Of a stretch of 64,000 nucleotides of DNA, positions 1 to 8,723 are shown one piece after another. A program made the translations under genes and the position numbers. Each line of letters begins with the position of its first letter. Position 1 is the first letter of the stretch. Origin of the DNA: CAYOEJ01 sp964403015 (GTDB lineage: Bacteria > Actinomycetota > Actinomycetes > Actinomycetales > Actinomycetaceae); assembly GCA_964403015.1 (NCBI GenBank), contig CAYOEJ010000003.1:1-64000 (forward strand). The letters are read 5' to 3'. Below the pieces are notes generated by a model. It saw only the letters and a program-made list of their open reading frames with translations, had not been told where the DNA came from and did no database searches.

Positions 1-148
1 TGACCAGCGCGCCCATGCCTTCGACGAACGCTGGATAGGCCATCGGCCCTTCCATGTCGAAGTCTTGCGCGAACAACCACTCCAAAGAGTGATCTTCGGT
101 AGCCAAGAATCCGTTGAGCGTTGAAGCCGTGTAGAAGTGTGTGCTCAT
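1..148 (-). CDS. Dihydrofolate reductase-family protein, N-terminal part only
   Basis: Reading leftward from an ATG at 148 the frame encodes MSTHFYTASTLNGFLA and then EDHSLEWLF, the start typical of the RibD C-terminal/DHFR-like family (xxYYTATSLDGFIA...DNSLDWLF). The gene runs off the left edge of the window, so about 49 codons are visible and the catalytic part cannot be judged. It begins 4 bases after the stop of the flavin monooxygenase gene, so the two are very likely co-transcribed. Family members reduce pterin- or riboflavin-precursor-like substrates with NADPH, but most are uncharacterised; the substrate here is unknown. Confidence 0.7.
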   Translation of the reverse strand, partial: MSTHFYTASTLNGFLATEDHSLEWLFAQDFDMEGPMAYPAFVEGMGALV

Positions 149-152
149 CGAA

Positions 153-1151
153 CTATATCCACGCCTTTGCGAGCAGGTCGAGGTTCTTCAGCCATGCATC
201 GTCGTCGTAGATGTAGGAGTTGAGGATGAACTCGTCGGCGCCCGTGCGGCGCTGAAGCTTCTCAAGCTGAGCGACCACGGTTTCTGGCGAGCCAACAGCG
301 CGCACGCGCAGCAGGCTGTCGATGAAGATCTTTGACGTGGTGTCAGTGAACTCCCGTAGCGCTCGCGGCGGCTGCATGGCCACGCGCTTGCCGGTCCGCA
401 CGGACAGCATCATTTGCTGATGGGTGGAGAACAGGTGCTCGGCCTCTTCGTCGGTGTCCGCAACGGTCACATTCACGGCAACCATCACCTTGGGCGAATC
501 GATCTGGGCGGTGACCACGTCGTCTGTGAACTGCGAACGGTAGGTCTCGATGGCCGCTTCCATCTGGTCCGGCGCGAAATGGGAAGCGATCGAGAAAGGC
601 AAGCCAAGCTGTGCGGCGATCGACGCGCCGTTCGTCGTCGACCCAAGAACCCACATCGGAACGTTGGTCCCCGCAGATACTCCGGAACTCACGGGGATGG
701 TATCTGGATGACCAGAGTCGCCAAACCAGCCCTGCATGTGATGGATGGCAGTGGCAAAGCTCTGAGGGTCGGCTGGTGTGCGATTAAGGAGCTGTGCGGT
801 GACGGGATCGGTGCCAGGTGCGCGTCCGAGACCAAGGTCAATCCGATCGCCGTGAATGTTCGCGAGCGTTCCGAACGTCTCCGCAACCACGAGAGGCGAG
901 TGGTTCGGAAGCATCACGCCGCCAGATCCCACGCGGATTCGCTCGGTGCGAGTCAGTGCCTGATCGATAAGGATGGAGGTAGCGGAGGCGGCCAGGTTCG
1001 CGGTGTTATGGTGCTCGGCGAACCAATAGCGGGCGTAGCCCAGCTTGTCGGCGAGCTCGGCGCCGCGCATCGAGCGTTCGATGCCCTCCTTGACAGAACG
1101 GCCTTCGGCGACGGGTACGAGGTCCAAGATGGACAGTGGCACGCGGGTCAT
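153..1151 (-). CDS. LLM-class flavin-dependent oxidoreductase (MsnO8 family)
   Basis: A 332-residue bacterial-luciferase-like TIM-barrel monooxygenase. The N-terminus (PLSILDLVPV, then ARYWFAEHHN at about 39-48) and the GSGGVMLPNHSPLVVAE stretch near residues 75-91 are the conserved family blocks, followed by the DLGLGRAPG motif. Members use FMNH2 and oxygen on small organic substrates; this one cannot be assigned a substrate from sequence. Length is normal for the family and the ATG start gives the full barrel. The gene is transcribed leftward into the DHFR-like gene with a 4-base spacing, suggesting a two-gene redox unit. It is divergent from the phosphatase gene at 1222. Confidence 0.85.
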   Translation of the reverse strand: MTRVPLSILDLVPVAEGRSVKEGIERSMRGAELADKLGYARYWFAEHHNTANLAASATSILIDQALTRTERIRVGSGGVMLPNHSPLVVAETFGTLANIHGDRIDLGLGRAPGTDPVTAQLLNRTPADPQSFATAIHHMQGWFGDSGHPDTIPVSSGVSAGTNVPMWVLGSTTNGASIAAQLGLPFSIASHFAPDQMEAAIETYRSQFTDDVVTAQIDSPKVMVAVNVTVADTDEEAEHLFSTHQQMMLSVRTGKRVAMQPPRALREFTDTTSKIFIDSLLRVRAVGSPETVVAQLEKLQRRTGADEFILNSYIYDDDAWLKNLDLLAKAWI

Positions 1152-1221
1152 GGTGAGCTCCTTGGTCGAATCTGCAGCGGATACCTCAACAGTATCAATT
1201 TGGGATTAGTAGGCTGGTCGT

Positions 1222-1803
1222 ATGACCTACAAAATCCATGTTGTTTGCACAGGAAACATTTGCCGCTCCCCGATGGGCGAGATCATTTTGCGCCACAAGT
1301 TGCGTGACGCCGGGATGGACGACGTCGAAGTAACCAGCTCGGGTGTTTCGGCTGAGGAGTCCGGTAATCCGATCGATAGCCGTGCCTCCAGAGTGCTCCG
1401 CGAGCATAACTACGAGGTTCCTTCCGACCACCGTGCACACCGCTCGAGCGCCGAAGAGCTGCGCGAAGCGGACCTCATACTTGCCATGACCACGGGTCAC
1501 GCTCATTCGCTGCGGTCGACGCTCGCGGGCGAAGGCATCGATACGTCCAAGCTCCGTCTGTGGCGCGAGTTTGATGGGACCACAGAGGTTTCAGCAAGTG
1601 GCGCTTTCGGAGACGGCGGGCCGCTGTTCGGTACCGAAAGATCCGGTAAGCGCTCGCGATCGGCCGACTTCTACACCTCTGACGGGGATCTTGATGTTCC
1701 GGACCCGTGGTACGGCAGCCACGACGGATTCTATGACACTCTTGCTACGGTCGAAGCCGGTGCGGATGGCATCGTCGAATGGCTAAAGCAGCAGCGGGCC
1801 TAG
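1222..1803 (+). CDS. Low-molecular-weight protein-tyrosine phosphatase
   Basis: 193 residues. The P-loop CTGNICRSP lies at residues 9-17 (nucleophile Cys9, Arg15) directly after the first strand, and the general-acid motif DPWYG sits at 161-165. These define the LMW-PTP fold, cytosolic enzymes that remove phosphate from tyrosine. Usual length is 150-160 residues; the extra length is an insert at about 119-157, rich in Gly, Ser and acidic residues, just before the acid loop. The ATG follows a promoter region shared with the divergent monooxygenase gene. No tyrosine kinase or capsule gene is next to it, so the substrate is open. Confidence 0.9.
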   Translation: MTYKIHVVCTGNICRSPMGEIILRHKLRDAGMDDVEVTSSGVSAEESGNPIDSRASRVLREHNYEVPSDHRAHRSSAEELREADLILAMTTGHAHSLRSTLAGEGIDTSKLRLWREFDGTTEVSASGAFGDGGPLFGTERSGKRSRSADFYTSDGDLDVPDPWYGSHDGFYDTLATVEAGADGIVEWLKQQRA

Positions 1804-1815
1804 GAGTAGCCAGTC

Positions 1816-2559
1816 TTAGCCGTCTACGCCGCTCTCGCCGTAGAGCGGGTTCACGATCTCCTGCGGTTCGTCGATGTCCTTCACCGAGCTGAGCCGTACG
1901 TGCTTCGTGCCGGCGGCTTCGCTGGTGGTTTGCGAACGGACGACGACGTAGTCATCGCGGATATACACGCGGTTTTCGACCACTTGGCCGCTGGTGGAGC
2001 CGTCGTCGGCAAGCAGTGAGAGAACCGTAGTGTCGTAGCCATTGACCGTTTCATTGCCGACGACGGTGTACTCGAGCGTCGCGTCGGTGCCAGCTGCGCG
2101 AATATTGGGGTTGAGCAGCGCTTCGAAGCGGTCTGGCAGCGTGGATTGGTAAGCGAGATGTTCGTCGTCAGAATCGCGGCGTGCCTCGACCCAGTTGCCT
2201 TCTTGGTGAACGTAGGCCTTGCCCGCAACGAGGATCACCCAGTTCCCGTTCTCGCTGTCCGGATCCGAACGGATTTCAACCGCGAGGGGATTGATGTTGA
2301 CCCGTGAGGTTGAGACGTGGCGTCCATCGAAGTAGTCCATCTGCACGTAGCCCTCGATGTCGGCAATGGCTTCGGCCTCGCAAAAAGCGAGCTCGCGAGC
2401 GTTGACAGTCTCGGGGTTCCCCGCGAGAGGATCGACGCACGACTCGGGCACTGAACTCGTGCCCGACGCGGGTGTTTCTGGCTCTTCGGAAGTGTCATCT
2501 CCGCAGCCTGCGAGACTAAGAGTCAAACAGGCTGCGGAGATGGCAATAGCTGTGCGCAC
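1816..2559 (-). CDS. Lipoprotein, LppX/LprAFG-like
   Basis: 247 residues with a short lipoprotein signal: basic Arg2, a hydrophobic core, and lipobox LAGC with Cys19 to be lipidated. The mature part starts with an acidic, Thr/Ser/Pro-rich linker, and the rest resembles the actinobacterial LppX/LprG-type fold (domain assignment is from general appearance and is moderate). The start is a GTG at 2559; a GGAG motif lies inside the last codons of the upstream binding-protein gene, whose stop is only 3 bases away, so translation is probably coupled. Being last in the sugar-importer operon hints at a cell-surface role linked to transport, but this is inference. Confidence 0.7.
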   Translation of the reverse strand: MRTAIAISAACLTLSLAGCGDDTSEEPETPASGTSSVPESCVDPLAGNPETVNARELAFCEAEAIADIEGYVQMDYFDGRHVSTSRVNINPLAVEIRSDPDSENGNWVILVAGKAYVHQEGNWVEARRDSDDEHLAYQSTLPDRFEALLNPNIRAAGTDATLEYTVVGNETVNGYDTTVLSLLADDGSTSGQVVENRVYIRDDYVVVRSQTTSEAAGTKHVRLSSVKDIDEPQEIVNPLYGESGVDG

Positions 2560-2562
2560 GCT

Positions 2563-3909
2563 TTACTCCATTGCGGAGTTGCCGGCGTCTTGCGCGGCCT
2601 TCAGCCCTTCACCTACGGGCACTGAGCCAAGGAACACGTCGAGCAGCGGAGGGGTGAGGGCATTGGAGCCGGCGTTGACGTCGGCACCGCGCGGAGCCGG
2701 AATGGTGTCACCAGAGGCAGCCTCAATGAATACCGAGACGTCCACACCCTGCTCTGCCCAGTAGTTGACGAAGGCTTCTTGCGCCTCGATGGCACCCGGG
2801 AACGAAATGCCGTTCTTCGCGATGGGCAGCTGGCCTTCGGGGGTGCCTAGCCACTCGAGAACGCGGATGGTCTCTTCGCGATTCTTGGTTTGTTCATTAC
2901 CTACCGCAACCACGCCGTGTACGACACCCACGCGACCTTCCGGGCCTTCGAGCATGGGTGCGAGGCCCCAGTTGATGTCCGTGTTATTAGCAATGTTCTT
3001 GAGGTTGTAAGGGCCCGACTGGTAGAGGGCGAGCTCACCACGCACGAACATGTCGCGCGTGATGTCACCGTTGGTGTTGGTCACCGACGCCGGAGGAGCC
3101 ACCTGGTGCTCGTTGATCAGATCCACGATGTACTCGAACGCCTCGACACCTTCTGGTGTGGCGAAATTGAACGAGTCGTCCTCAGCCTGGAACTCAGCGC
3201 CGTTTGATCCAAGGAAGTCGAGGTAGATCGCCTGCAGGTCAGCCTGAGCGTTGAATCCGTAGACGGCCGTGGAAGACGCATCGAAGTCCGCCGAGTCAGC
3301 CGTGTTTCCGGCCTCGTCCTTTGTCAGGGCTTGGAATGCTTCAAGAGCGGTATCGCCCTCGCCAGCGCCCGGGACCCACTTGAGGCTAGACGGGTCAATG
3401 CCAGCTTCCTCGACGAGGTCCTTGTTGTAGAACATGGCGATTGAATCCCACAGCTGCGGGACGCCCCAAAGGCTGCCATCACGGGTGTAGAGCTCGACTA
3501 CAGACTGCTGCCATACAGAGTTGTCCGCACCGAGCTCTTCGGTGATGTTCATGAGGTTGCCGTTATCGGCATAAAGCGCAAAGTTCGACGAGTTGACCCA
3601 GTAGATGTCAGCCATCTGCTCGGACGAAATGTCGAGCGGGAGCTGTTCCCAGTAGGTGCCCCACGGGACGACCTCCACGTCGACGTCGATATCCGGGTTC
3701 TCATCTTCAAAGAGGGCAAACGATTCCTCGTAGGCTGGAGCGGCGGTTTCGTCCCAGAGTCGGAATGTCACGGTGGTCTGCGGTTCGCTGCCGTTCGTAC
3801 CCGTGGCTGTGGGCGTTTCCTCGCCGTCGTTGCCGCTCGGTGAGCACGCAGAGAGTGCAAGTCCTAGCGTCGTGACGATTGCTCCCGTGGTCAGTAGTGT
3901 GCGCCGCAT
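2563..3909 (-). CDS. Extracellular sugar-binding lipoprotein of a MalE-type ABC importer
   Basis: 448 residues from the ATG at 3909. An open frame extends 44 codons upstream, but this ATG has a good AAGGGG ribosome site 6 bases ahead and starts a clean lipoprotein signal (MRRTLLTTG..., lipobox LSAC, Cys22). The mature protein has the family-1 solute-binding pattern: FRLWDETAAPAYEESF early, the ADIYWVNSS stretch, ALYQSGPYNLK, and a W-LGTPEGQ-type helix near the C-terminus. It delivers an oligosaccharide or sugar to the two permeases just upstream. An inverted repeat (CAACTA-5-TAGTTG) at 3927-3943 lies in the leader. Confidence 0.88.
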   Translation of the reverse strand: MRRTLLTTGAIVTTLGLALSACSPSGNDGEETPTATGTNGSEPQTTVTFRLWDETAAPAYEESFALFEDENPDIDVDVEVVPWGTYWEQLPLDISSEQMADIYWVNSSNFALYADNGNLMNITEELGADNSVWQQSVVELYTRDGSLWGVPQLWDSIAMFYNKDLVEEAGIDPSSLKWVPGAGEGDTALEAFQALTKDEAGNTADSADFDASSTAVYGFNAQADLQAIYLDFLGSNGAEFQAEDDSFNFATPEGVEAFEYIVDLINEHQVAPPASVTNTNGDITRDMFVRGELALYQSGPYNLKNIANNTDINWGLAPMLEGPEGRVGVVHGVVAVGNEQTKNREETIRVLEWLGTPEGQLPIAKNGISFPGAIEAQEAFVNYWAEQGVDVSVFIEAASGDTIPAPRGADVNAGSNALTPPLLDVFLGSVPVGEGLKAAQDAGNSAME

Positions 3910-3926
3910 GTTACCCCTTGAAAATT

Positions 3927-3943
3927 CAACTAACTTATAGTTG
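3927..3943. promoter_or_regulatory. Inverted repeat in front of the sugar-binding gene
   Basis: CAACTA and TAGTTG arms separated by 5 bases, 17-34 bases before the ATG of the binding protein in the 97-base spacer after the MalG-type permease. It could be an operator, or a stem that protects a processed mRNA end and so raises expression of the binding protein; the sequence alone does not decide. Confidence 0.3.
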
Positions 3944-4006
3944 CGTTGCCGCTTGTGGTTTCTCAAGTCTACCAGTGTGTTTAGCGAACTCGCGCGCAGT
4001 AAGCCA

Positions 4007-4873
4007 TCAGCGCAGGCCGCTGATGCCGATGGACCGGACAATCTGCTTATGGAATGCCACGAAGAGAATCACCAGAGGCAGGATCGATACGGTTGTTGCC
4101 GCCATGACAAGGGTCCAGTTACTCGAGTACTGAGTCTGAAGCGCGGCGGTGGCCACGGTTAAGACGTTCCACTCCTTGGCCGGTGCAACAATTGATGGCC
4201 ACATAAAGTTGTTCCACTGAGAGACCACGGTGATGAGCAAGAGCGTGACCAAAATGGGCTTGTTCATTGGCAAGACGACGGACCACAGCTGACGCCAGAA
4301 GCCAGCGCCATCGATCGTGGCGGCATCAAGAATTTCCTGAGGCACGGCCCTGAAGTTCTCCCGCAGCAGGAAGATGGCGTAGGGCGAACCCAGCATGAAC
4401 GGCACCACGAGGCCGGCAAAAGTATTGCGCCAGCCAAGCTCGGACATCACGGAGAAGAGCGGAATCAGTGTGACCACCGCAGGGATCATCAGCGTTGAAA
4501 TGTATGCCCAGAAAATTAGATCCCGTCCCGGGAATCGCAATCGCGCAAAAGCATAGGCGGCCAGAATTGAGCTGAAAAACTGCCCCACGACGATCACGAG
4601 TACCACCTGGATGGTGACCGCTAGAGGAACGATGAAGTCATAATCGGTGAAGAGTCGCTGATAGTTATCGAAAGTGATGGGGCTGGGCAATGATAGTGGC
4701 CCGTCAGCGATCAGCTGGCGCTCGGTCCGAAGCGACGTGGACACCGAGAAAACAAAGGGAACGAGAGTGATGACTGCTCCACCGATGAGGAGGAGATACG
4801 TCAATAACGTCGCTCCCCACCACTGCAGGGGACGACGACGCTGACGGCCGACCATTGTTTGTTCACGTGCCAT
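4007..4873 (-). CDS. Sugar ABC transporter permease, MalG type
   Basis: 288 residues with six predicted membrane segments and the cytoplasmic coupling helix motif EILDAATIDGAGFWRQLWSV followed by VLP (the EAA motif) in the C-terminal half. This is the second membrane subunit of a carbohydrate-uptake (CUT1) importer. It begins 3 bases after the MalF-type gene's stop. No ATPase gene occurs in the operon; such importers commonly borrow a shared MsmK/UgpC-type ATPase encoded elsewhere. Confidence 0.88.
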   Translation of the reverse strand: MAREQTMVGRQRRRPLQWWGATLLTYLLLIGGAVITLVPFVFSVSTSLRTERQLIADGPLSLPSPITFDNYQRLFTDYDFIVPLAVTIQVVLVIVVGQFFSSILAAYAFARLRFPGRDLIFWAYISTLMIPAVVTLIPLFSVMSELGWRNTFAGLVVPFMLGSPYAIFLLRENFRAVPQEILDAATIDGAGFWRQLWSVVLPMNKPILVTLLLITVVSQWNNFMWPSIVAPAKEWNVLTVATAALQTQYSSNWTLVMAATTVSILPLVILFVAFHKQIVRSIGISGLR

Positions 4874-4876
4874 GGG

Positions 4877-5839
4877 TCAGCTCATGTCGTAGGTCAGGCG
4901 CCCAGAGAAGTAGCGCTGTTGGAGGAAGGTTATGAAAACAATGACCGCCGTGAGGATCACCGCCATTGCACTCGCTTCACCTATGCGAGGGGATGCGAAC
5001 GCGTTGGTGTAAATCCGTGCGGCAATCACGTCCGTTGTACCGCCGGGATAACCGGGGTTGCCGTCGGTGAGACCATATACCAAGTCAAAGACCTGGAAGG
5101 ATGCGATGAACGAGGTGACGGTGACGAAGAACATCGTGGGTCTCACCAGCGGCAGCGTGATCGACCAGAGTATTCGCAAGCTGTTGGCACCATCTAGGCG
5201 CGCTGCCTCATAGATCGCCACCGGAATTGTTTGGAGTCCAGCCAGGAAGAACAGCGAAATGTAGCCCACGTTTTGCCATACATAAACGAAGGCAACCACG
5301 GGAAGTGCTGTAGTTTCGTTGGAAAGCCAGGCCGTCGTCGTCCCAAAAAGCTCATTGATCAAGCCGCCGCGTGGAGCCAAGAGCCATTGCCATACGATGC
5401 CGAGGGCGAGTGGGGCTGCTACCCATGGCAGGACGTAGCAAAGCTGTAAGAATCCCGAGCCGGGCAGTCTCCGGTTCAGCCCAACGGCAATGAGAAGACC
5501 CGTGATAATTGCGGTGGGTATGGCGAGGGCGGAAAACAGCGCTGTAACGCGCACCGAATTCCAAAAACCAGCGTTACCCGCAAGCTTTCGGTAATTCTCG
5601 ATACCCACGAATTCCGGTGATGAGATCAGATTCCAGTTGGTGAGCGAGATGAGGATAACCAAGAAGACCGGCACGATGAGAAAGATCCCGACGCCGATAA
5701 ACGAGGGGATGAGCATCGTAAACGCGGTACGAGCCTCTGCGCGATCGCGGCGGATTTGGCCGGGGCGCCGGTGAATCTTGATCTCCGGTGGGCGCGCGCG
5801 ATCGTCAACGCGCTCCTCCTGTGGTTCCTGGATTGACAT
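4877..5839 (-). CDS. Sugar ABC transporter permease, MalF type
   Basis: 320 residues: a basic cytoplasmic N-terminus of about 35 residues, then six membrane segments, with the EAA coupling motif AIYEAARLDGANSLRILWSI followed by TLP near residue 215. It pairs with the MalG-type permease immediately downstream. Its ribosome site (GAGAGGTG, 6 bases before the ATG) lies inside a duplicated copy of the end of the upstream sprT-like gene, so this start signal seems to have arisen from, or been kept by, that duplication. Confidence 0.88.
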   Translation of the reverse strand: MSIQEPQEERVDDRARPPEIKIHRRPGQIRRDRAEARTAFTMLIPSFIGVGIFLIVPVFLVILISLTNWNLISSPEFVGIENYRKLAGNAGFWNSVRVTALFSALAIPTAIITGLLIAVGLNRRLPGSGFLQLCYVLPWVAAPLALGIVWQWLLAPRGGLINELFGTTTAWLSNETTALPVVAFVYVWQNVGYISLFFLAGLQTIPVAIYEAARLDGANSLRILWSITLPLVRPTMFFVTVTSFIASFQVFDLVYGLTDGNPGYPGGTTDVIAARIYTNAFASPRIGEASAMAVILTAVIVFITFLQQRYFSGRLTYDMS

Positions 5840-5884
5840 TCAACACCTCTCACCGGTGCTCTTTCAGCACCTCTCACCGGTGCG
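5840..5884. repeat. Two tandem copies of the sprT-like gene end (24-base period)
   Basis: TCAACACCTCTCACCGGTGC at 5840-5859 and TCAGCACCTCTCACCGGTGC at 5864-5883 differ at one of 20 positions. On the minus strand the first copy encodes the last codons of the sprT-like protein with its TGA. The second copy continues in the same frame (readthrough would add K-S-T-G-E-R-C and stop again) and supplies the GAGAGG ribosome site of malF. Confidence 0.85.
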
Positions 5885-6322
5885 TTTATTGTGCCAATTT
5901 ATCCTGAACTTGTCCGTATATACCGGGTGACATTGCGCGCACGATGTTTTTCCAGACGGACGGCGATGACGCCGGTGGGTGTGCCCGGCTGGGCATACGC
6001 CGTGCCATAGGTGATCGACGTCCGGCCAGTCGGTGTATCGCGCCTTCGGATCACCTCCAATCGAGGCACACATCTGCTTCCATACGCGATCGTGGTTGTG
6101 GCCGGGGCCAACGAGTGCGTGGGCAATTTCGTGAAGAACAACCTTGCGCACCTGGTGTTCGTTGAAGAGTTCCATGAGCGGCTGTGAAAGCGAGATCTCC
6201 CTTTTTACCAAGTTGGCCCGACCAGCTCTGCGCTTTGCGCGGTCAAATCCGAGGGACCACCCCTCTAAACCATGGCTGTCCATGAGAGTCCGCGCTAAAG
6301 TTTCAACTGCCTCAAGATTCAT
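5864..6322 (-). CDS. SprT-like zinc metalloprotease-domain protein
   Basis: 152 residues. The gluzincin-type motif HEIAH lies at 64-68 within VVLHEIAHALVG, followed by H75 and H77, one of which may be the third zinc ligand; three cysteines at 110, 128 and 131 resemble the C-terminal zinc ribbon of SprT. Relatives include SPRTN, which removes DNA-protein crosslinks; bacterial SprT is poorly studied. It is the first gene of the leftward run that continues into the sugar importer 25 bases away, probably by chance of gene order rather than shared function. Confidence 0.82.
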   Translation of the reverse strand: MNLEAVETLARTLMDSHGLEGWSLGFDRAKRRAGRANLVKREISLSQPLMELFNEHQVRKVVLHEIAHALVGPGHNHDRVWKQMCASIGGDPKARYTDWPDVDHLWHGVCPAGHTHRRHRRPSGKTSCAQCHPVYTDKFRINWHNKRTGERC

Positions 6323-6391
6323 GGCTTCATCCTAAGAGTTTTGAGATCGTCACCCAGTTTCGGAAGCGCAGCTGTGGGATAACGTAGAGAA

Positions 6392-7630
6392 ATGAGCATG
6401 GTGGAAAACTCTTGGCGTGGTTCGCGATGGCGTCGCAATAGTCGCATCAATGACGATGCTTATCGACCCGCCGGCTCATCCAGGGGAACTCAACCAGCTT
6501 GGGCGAACTCAGACATCGTGCGTCCCGCTAACTCAGCCCCACACGACGTGGACGTGCTCGTGATTGGAGCTGGCCAAGCGGGCCTCGCGGCCGCTCACGC
6601 ACTCCTTCGCCGCGGCTTTACCGGATATACGGAGAGCCAGGATCCACGAGGCGTATTCTTGGTCCTCGATGCCGAGGTGCGCCCCGGAGGTGCATGGCAG
6701 CACCGATGGCCCACACTCACTATGGAGACGGTCAACCACATCGCTGACCTGCCGGGAATGCCGGTGGGCCCGCATGACCCGCAAGATGAAGCGGCCGAGG
6801 TTGTACCCGAGTACTTTACGGAGTACGAAGAAGCTTTTGACCTTCCGATTCTTCGCCCGGTGCTCGTCTTTAGCGTCGAGGAGAACGGAGATGGCAGACT
6901 GCGCGTCGAATCTTCGGCAGGAACGTACATCGCAAGAGCCATCATCAACTGCACGGGAACATGGACCAGGCCGTTTGTGCCCTATTACCCGGGCGTCGAA
7001 AACTTCAGAGGAAGCCAATTACACACGCAGGGGTATTCCACCCCCGAGAGGTTTTGGCGCCAGCGAGTCATGATCGTTGGCGGCGGCATATCCGCGCTCA
7101 ACCATCTTGCGGAAGTGTCCGAGGTGGCCAAGAAGGTTCACTGGGTGACGCGTACTCCACCGCGCTGGCGGGAGTGGGGAGGCGGCACGGCCCTGCCAGA
7201 AGACATTGGGCGCGACGTCGAAAACAGGGTGCGAGCGCGAGTTGAGGCGGGTCTGAGGCTCCAGCCCGTCGTCGCCGAAACCGGTATTCCGCTCACGCCC
7301 AAGATCCGCGATATGCAAAAGCGTGGACTCCTCGACCGCAAGCCGATGTTCGACCGACTCGAAGCTCACGGGGCAGTCTGGGGCGAGACGTTCGTCGAAC
7401 TTGATTCGATTATCTGGGCTACTGGATTCCGCCCCGAACTGCGCCATCTCGCGCCTCTTCGTCTGCGAACACCCATGGGCGGCGTCAAAATGGAGGGAAC
7501 CCACGTGGCGGGCGATCCGCGCATCCACCTCATCGGTTACGGCCCGAGCGCATCAACCGTGGGCGCGCGTCGCGATTCGTGGATTGCAGTGTGCCACATC
7601 ATCAACTCGACGACGCCGGTGCTCCGTTAG
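6392..7630 (+). CDS. FAD/NAD(P)-binding monooxygenase-like oxidoreductase (CzcO type)
   Basis: 412 residues. Two dinucleotide folds are visible: GAGQAG at 59-64 for FAD and GGGISA at 230-235 for NAD(P)H, plus the conserved ATGF near the C-terminus (IIWATGFRPE). The arrangement matches flavin monooxygenase/CzcO-like proteins. An unusual polar N-terminal extension of about 52 residues precedes the first Rossmann strand; there is no convincing internal start that would remove it. Substrate unknown. It stands alone between the divergent sprT gene and the membrane-protein pair that follows 30 bases later. Confidence 0.82.
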   Translation: MSMVENSWRGSRWRRNSRINDDAYRPAGSSRGTQPAWANSDIVRPANSAPHDVDVLVIGAGQAGLAAAHALLRRGFTGYTESQDPRGVFLVLDAEVRPGGAWQHRWPTLTMETVNHIADLPGMPVGPHDPQDEAAEVVPEYFTEYEEAFDLPILRPVLVFSVEENGDGRLRVESSAGTYIARAIINCTGTWTRPFVPYYPGVENFRGSQLHTQGYSTPERFWRQRVMIVGGGISALNHLAEVSEVAKKVHWVTRTPPRWREWGGGTALPEDIGRDVENRVRARVEAGLRLQPVVAETGIPLTPKIRDMQKRGLLDRKPMFDRLEAHGAVWGETFVELDSIIWATGFRPELRHLAPLRLRTPMGGVKMEGTHVAGDPRIHLIGYGPSASTVGARRDSWIAVCHIINSTTPVLR

Positions 7631-7659
7631 CATAGGGAGAGAAACCTAAGGAGAATACC

Positions 7660-8367
7660 TTGTCCTCGCATACGGACCTCGTAACACGAATCGGTGAAGC
7701 TGGCGCGATCCCGGCAAACAGAGGAATTGATATTGCCCGCCGCGTGTTGACGGCCATGGCGATCGGTTCCATTTTTGGATCGCTCTTCGGCATCGTCGTG
7801 TACCTGGTGGAACTGTCGATCATCGACCTCGCCGTGATGCTGCTTCCGCTGGTCGTGTACGCAATCATCCTGTATTTCGTGTGGCAGGTAGTTCAGCCCA
7901 AGACCAACGGCGACCCCGTCCCGGTTGTCGCCCGAACGTTGGCCACCTCCGAGTCGTCCTACCTTCGATACGTGCGTTCCGGTGGCAACAGGGGCTTGCT
8001 TGTTCCCGTTGTTGCAATGCCGGTGGACGGCAACGACTCGTTCCGCTCCGTCATCCTCATCCGCGAACTAAATCAACGCACGGAGGTCGAAGATCCGCCT
8101 GCCGGCACCCTGCTCCCGCTTCTTCAGGTAGAGCCGGGCATGGGCGAGCTGACCAACATTGACGAAGTCACGCCCGAGCAGGAAGCTCTCCTTGAAAAGC
8201 TGACGAAGAGGCCTCGCACGCTTTCCAACAATGCCAAGTCGCTGCCCATGCGCCGTGGTCCACTTGAGCGCAAGCCGCGCTCGTCGGCAATTCAGTGGTG
8301 GGTGGGACTCGCGTTTGGCGGCCTACTCGCCTACGCGCTCACTGTTATTTTGGCAATGAACCCATGA
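7660..8367 (+). CDS. Membrane protein of unknown function
   Basis: 235 residues. The start is TTG at 7660 with a strong AAGGAG ribosome site 6 bases ahead. Two adjacent hydrophobic segments occur at about 25-47 and 50-72, a soluble middle domain with a basic, proline-containing stretch follows, and one more membrane helix lies at the C-terminus (about 212-232). The middle part (EVTPEQEALLEKLTKRPRT) resembles small actinobacterial membrane proteins without known function. It overlaps the next gene by 4 bases (ATGA), so the two are translated together. Confidence 0.7.
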   Translation: MSSHTDLVTRIGEAGAIPANRGIDIARRVLTAMAIGSIFGSLFGIVVYLVELSIIDLAVMLLPLVVYAIILYFVWQVVQPKTNGDPVPVVARTLATSESSYLRYVRSGGNRGLLVPVVAMPVDGNDSFRSVILIRELNQRTEVEDPPAGTLLPLLQVEPGMGELTNIDEVTPEQEALLEKLTKRPRTLSNNAKSLPMRRGPLERKPRSSAIQWWVGLAFGGLLAYALTVILAMNP

Positions 8368-8684
8368 CCAAGCAGCCAGATCCCTACTCCAAAGAGTTTT
8401 ACCCGCCCGAGTACGTTGCCACCGGAAAAGGTAGCAAGGCCTACTCGCCGGACCCCGAGCGCAAGTCACGCAAGGTCATGCGGCAGATCAACACCCGCGG
8501 GCGCACGTGGCTGTGGATGATTTTGGGCGGCCTTATCGCACTCACCGCGGTGGCGGGCATCATCATCGGACTCTATGTTTTCTTTCGCGGGGAATCGGTG
8601 ACCCCCGACGACGGTGAGCACGAAGCGCGGCTGGCCCCGGCGTCGTCGACCAGCTATTCTATCTCGACCACCGTGCCAGTCTGA
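8364..8684 (+). CDS. Small single-pass membrane protein
   Basis: 106 residues from the ATG at 8364, which overlaps the stop of the preceding membrane-protein gene. The first 50 residues are polar and charged (proline, lysine, tyrosine rich), one membrane helix spans about 51-75 (LWMILGGLIALTAVAGIIIG), and a short acidic then Ser/Thr-rich tail follows. A longer open frame exists upstream but lies inside the neighbour. No family recognised. The tight coupling suggests it acts with the larger membrane protein. Confidence 0.65.
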   Translation: MTKQPDPYSKEFYPPEYVATGKGSKAYSPDPERKSRKVMRQINTRGRTWLWMILGGLIALTAVAGIIIGLYVFFRGESVTPDDGEHEARLAPASSTSYSISTTVPV

Positions 8685-8723
8685 CGCGGGCTGTTTAGGC
8701 CACCGCCGCTAGCTGTGCTTGCC

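Noticed and set aside
414..1307. 297-codon open frame on the plus strand opposite the flavin monooxygenase
   Set aside because: It is the complement of a clear LLM-family gene, has no family features of its own and no ribosome site; high-GC shadow frame.
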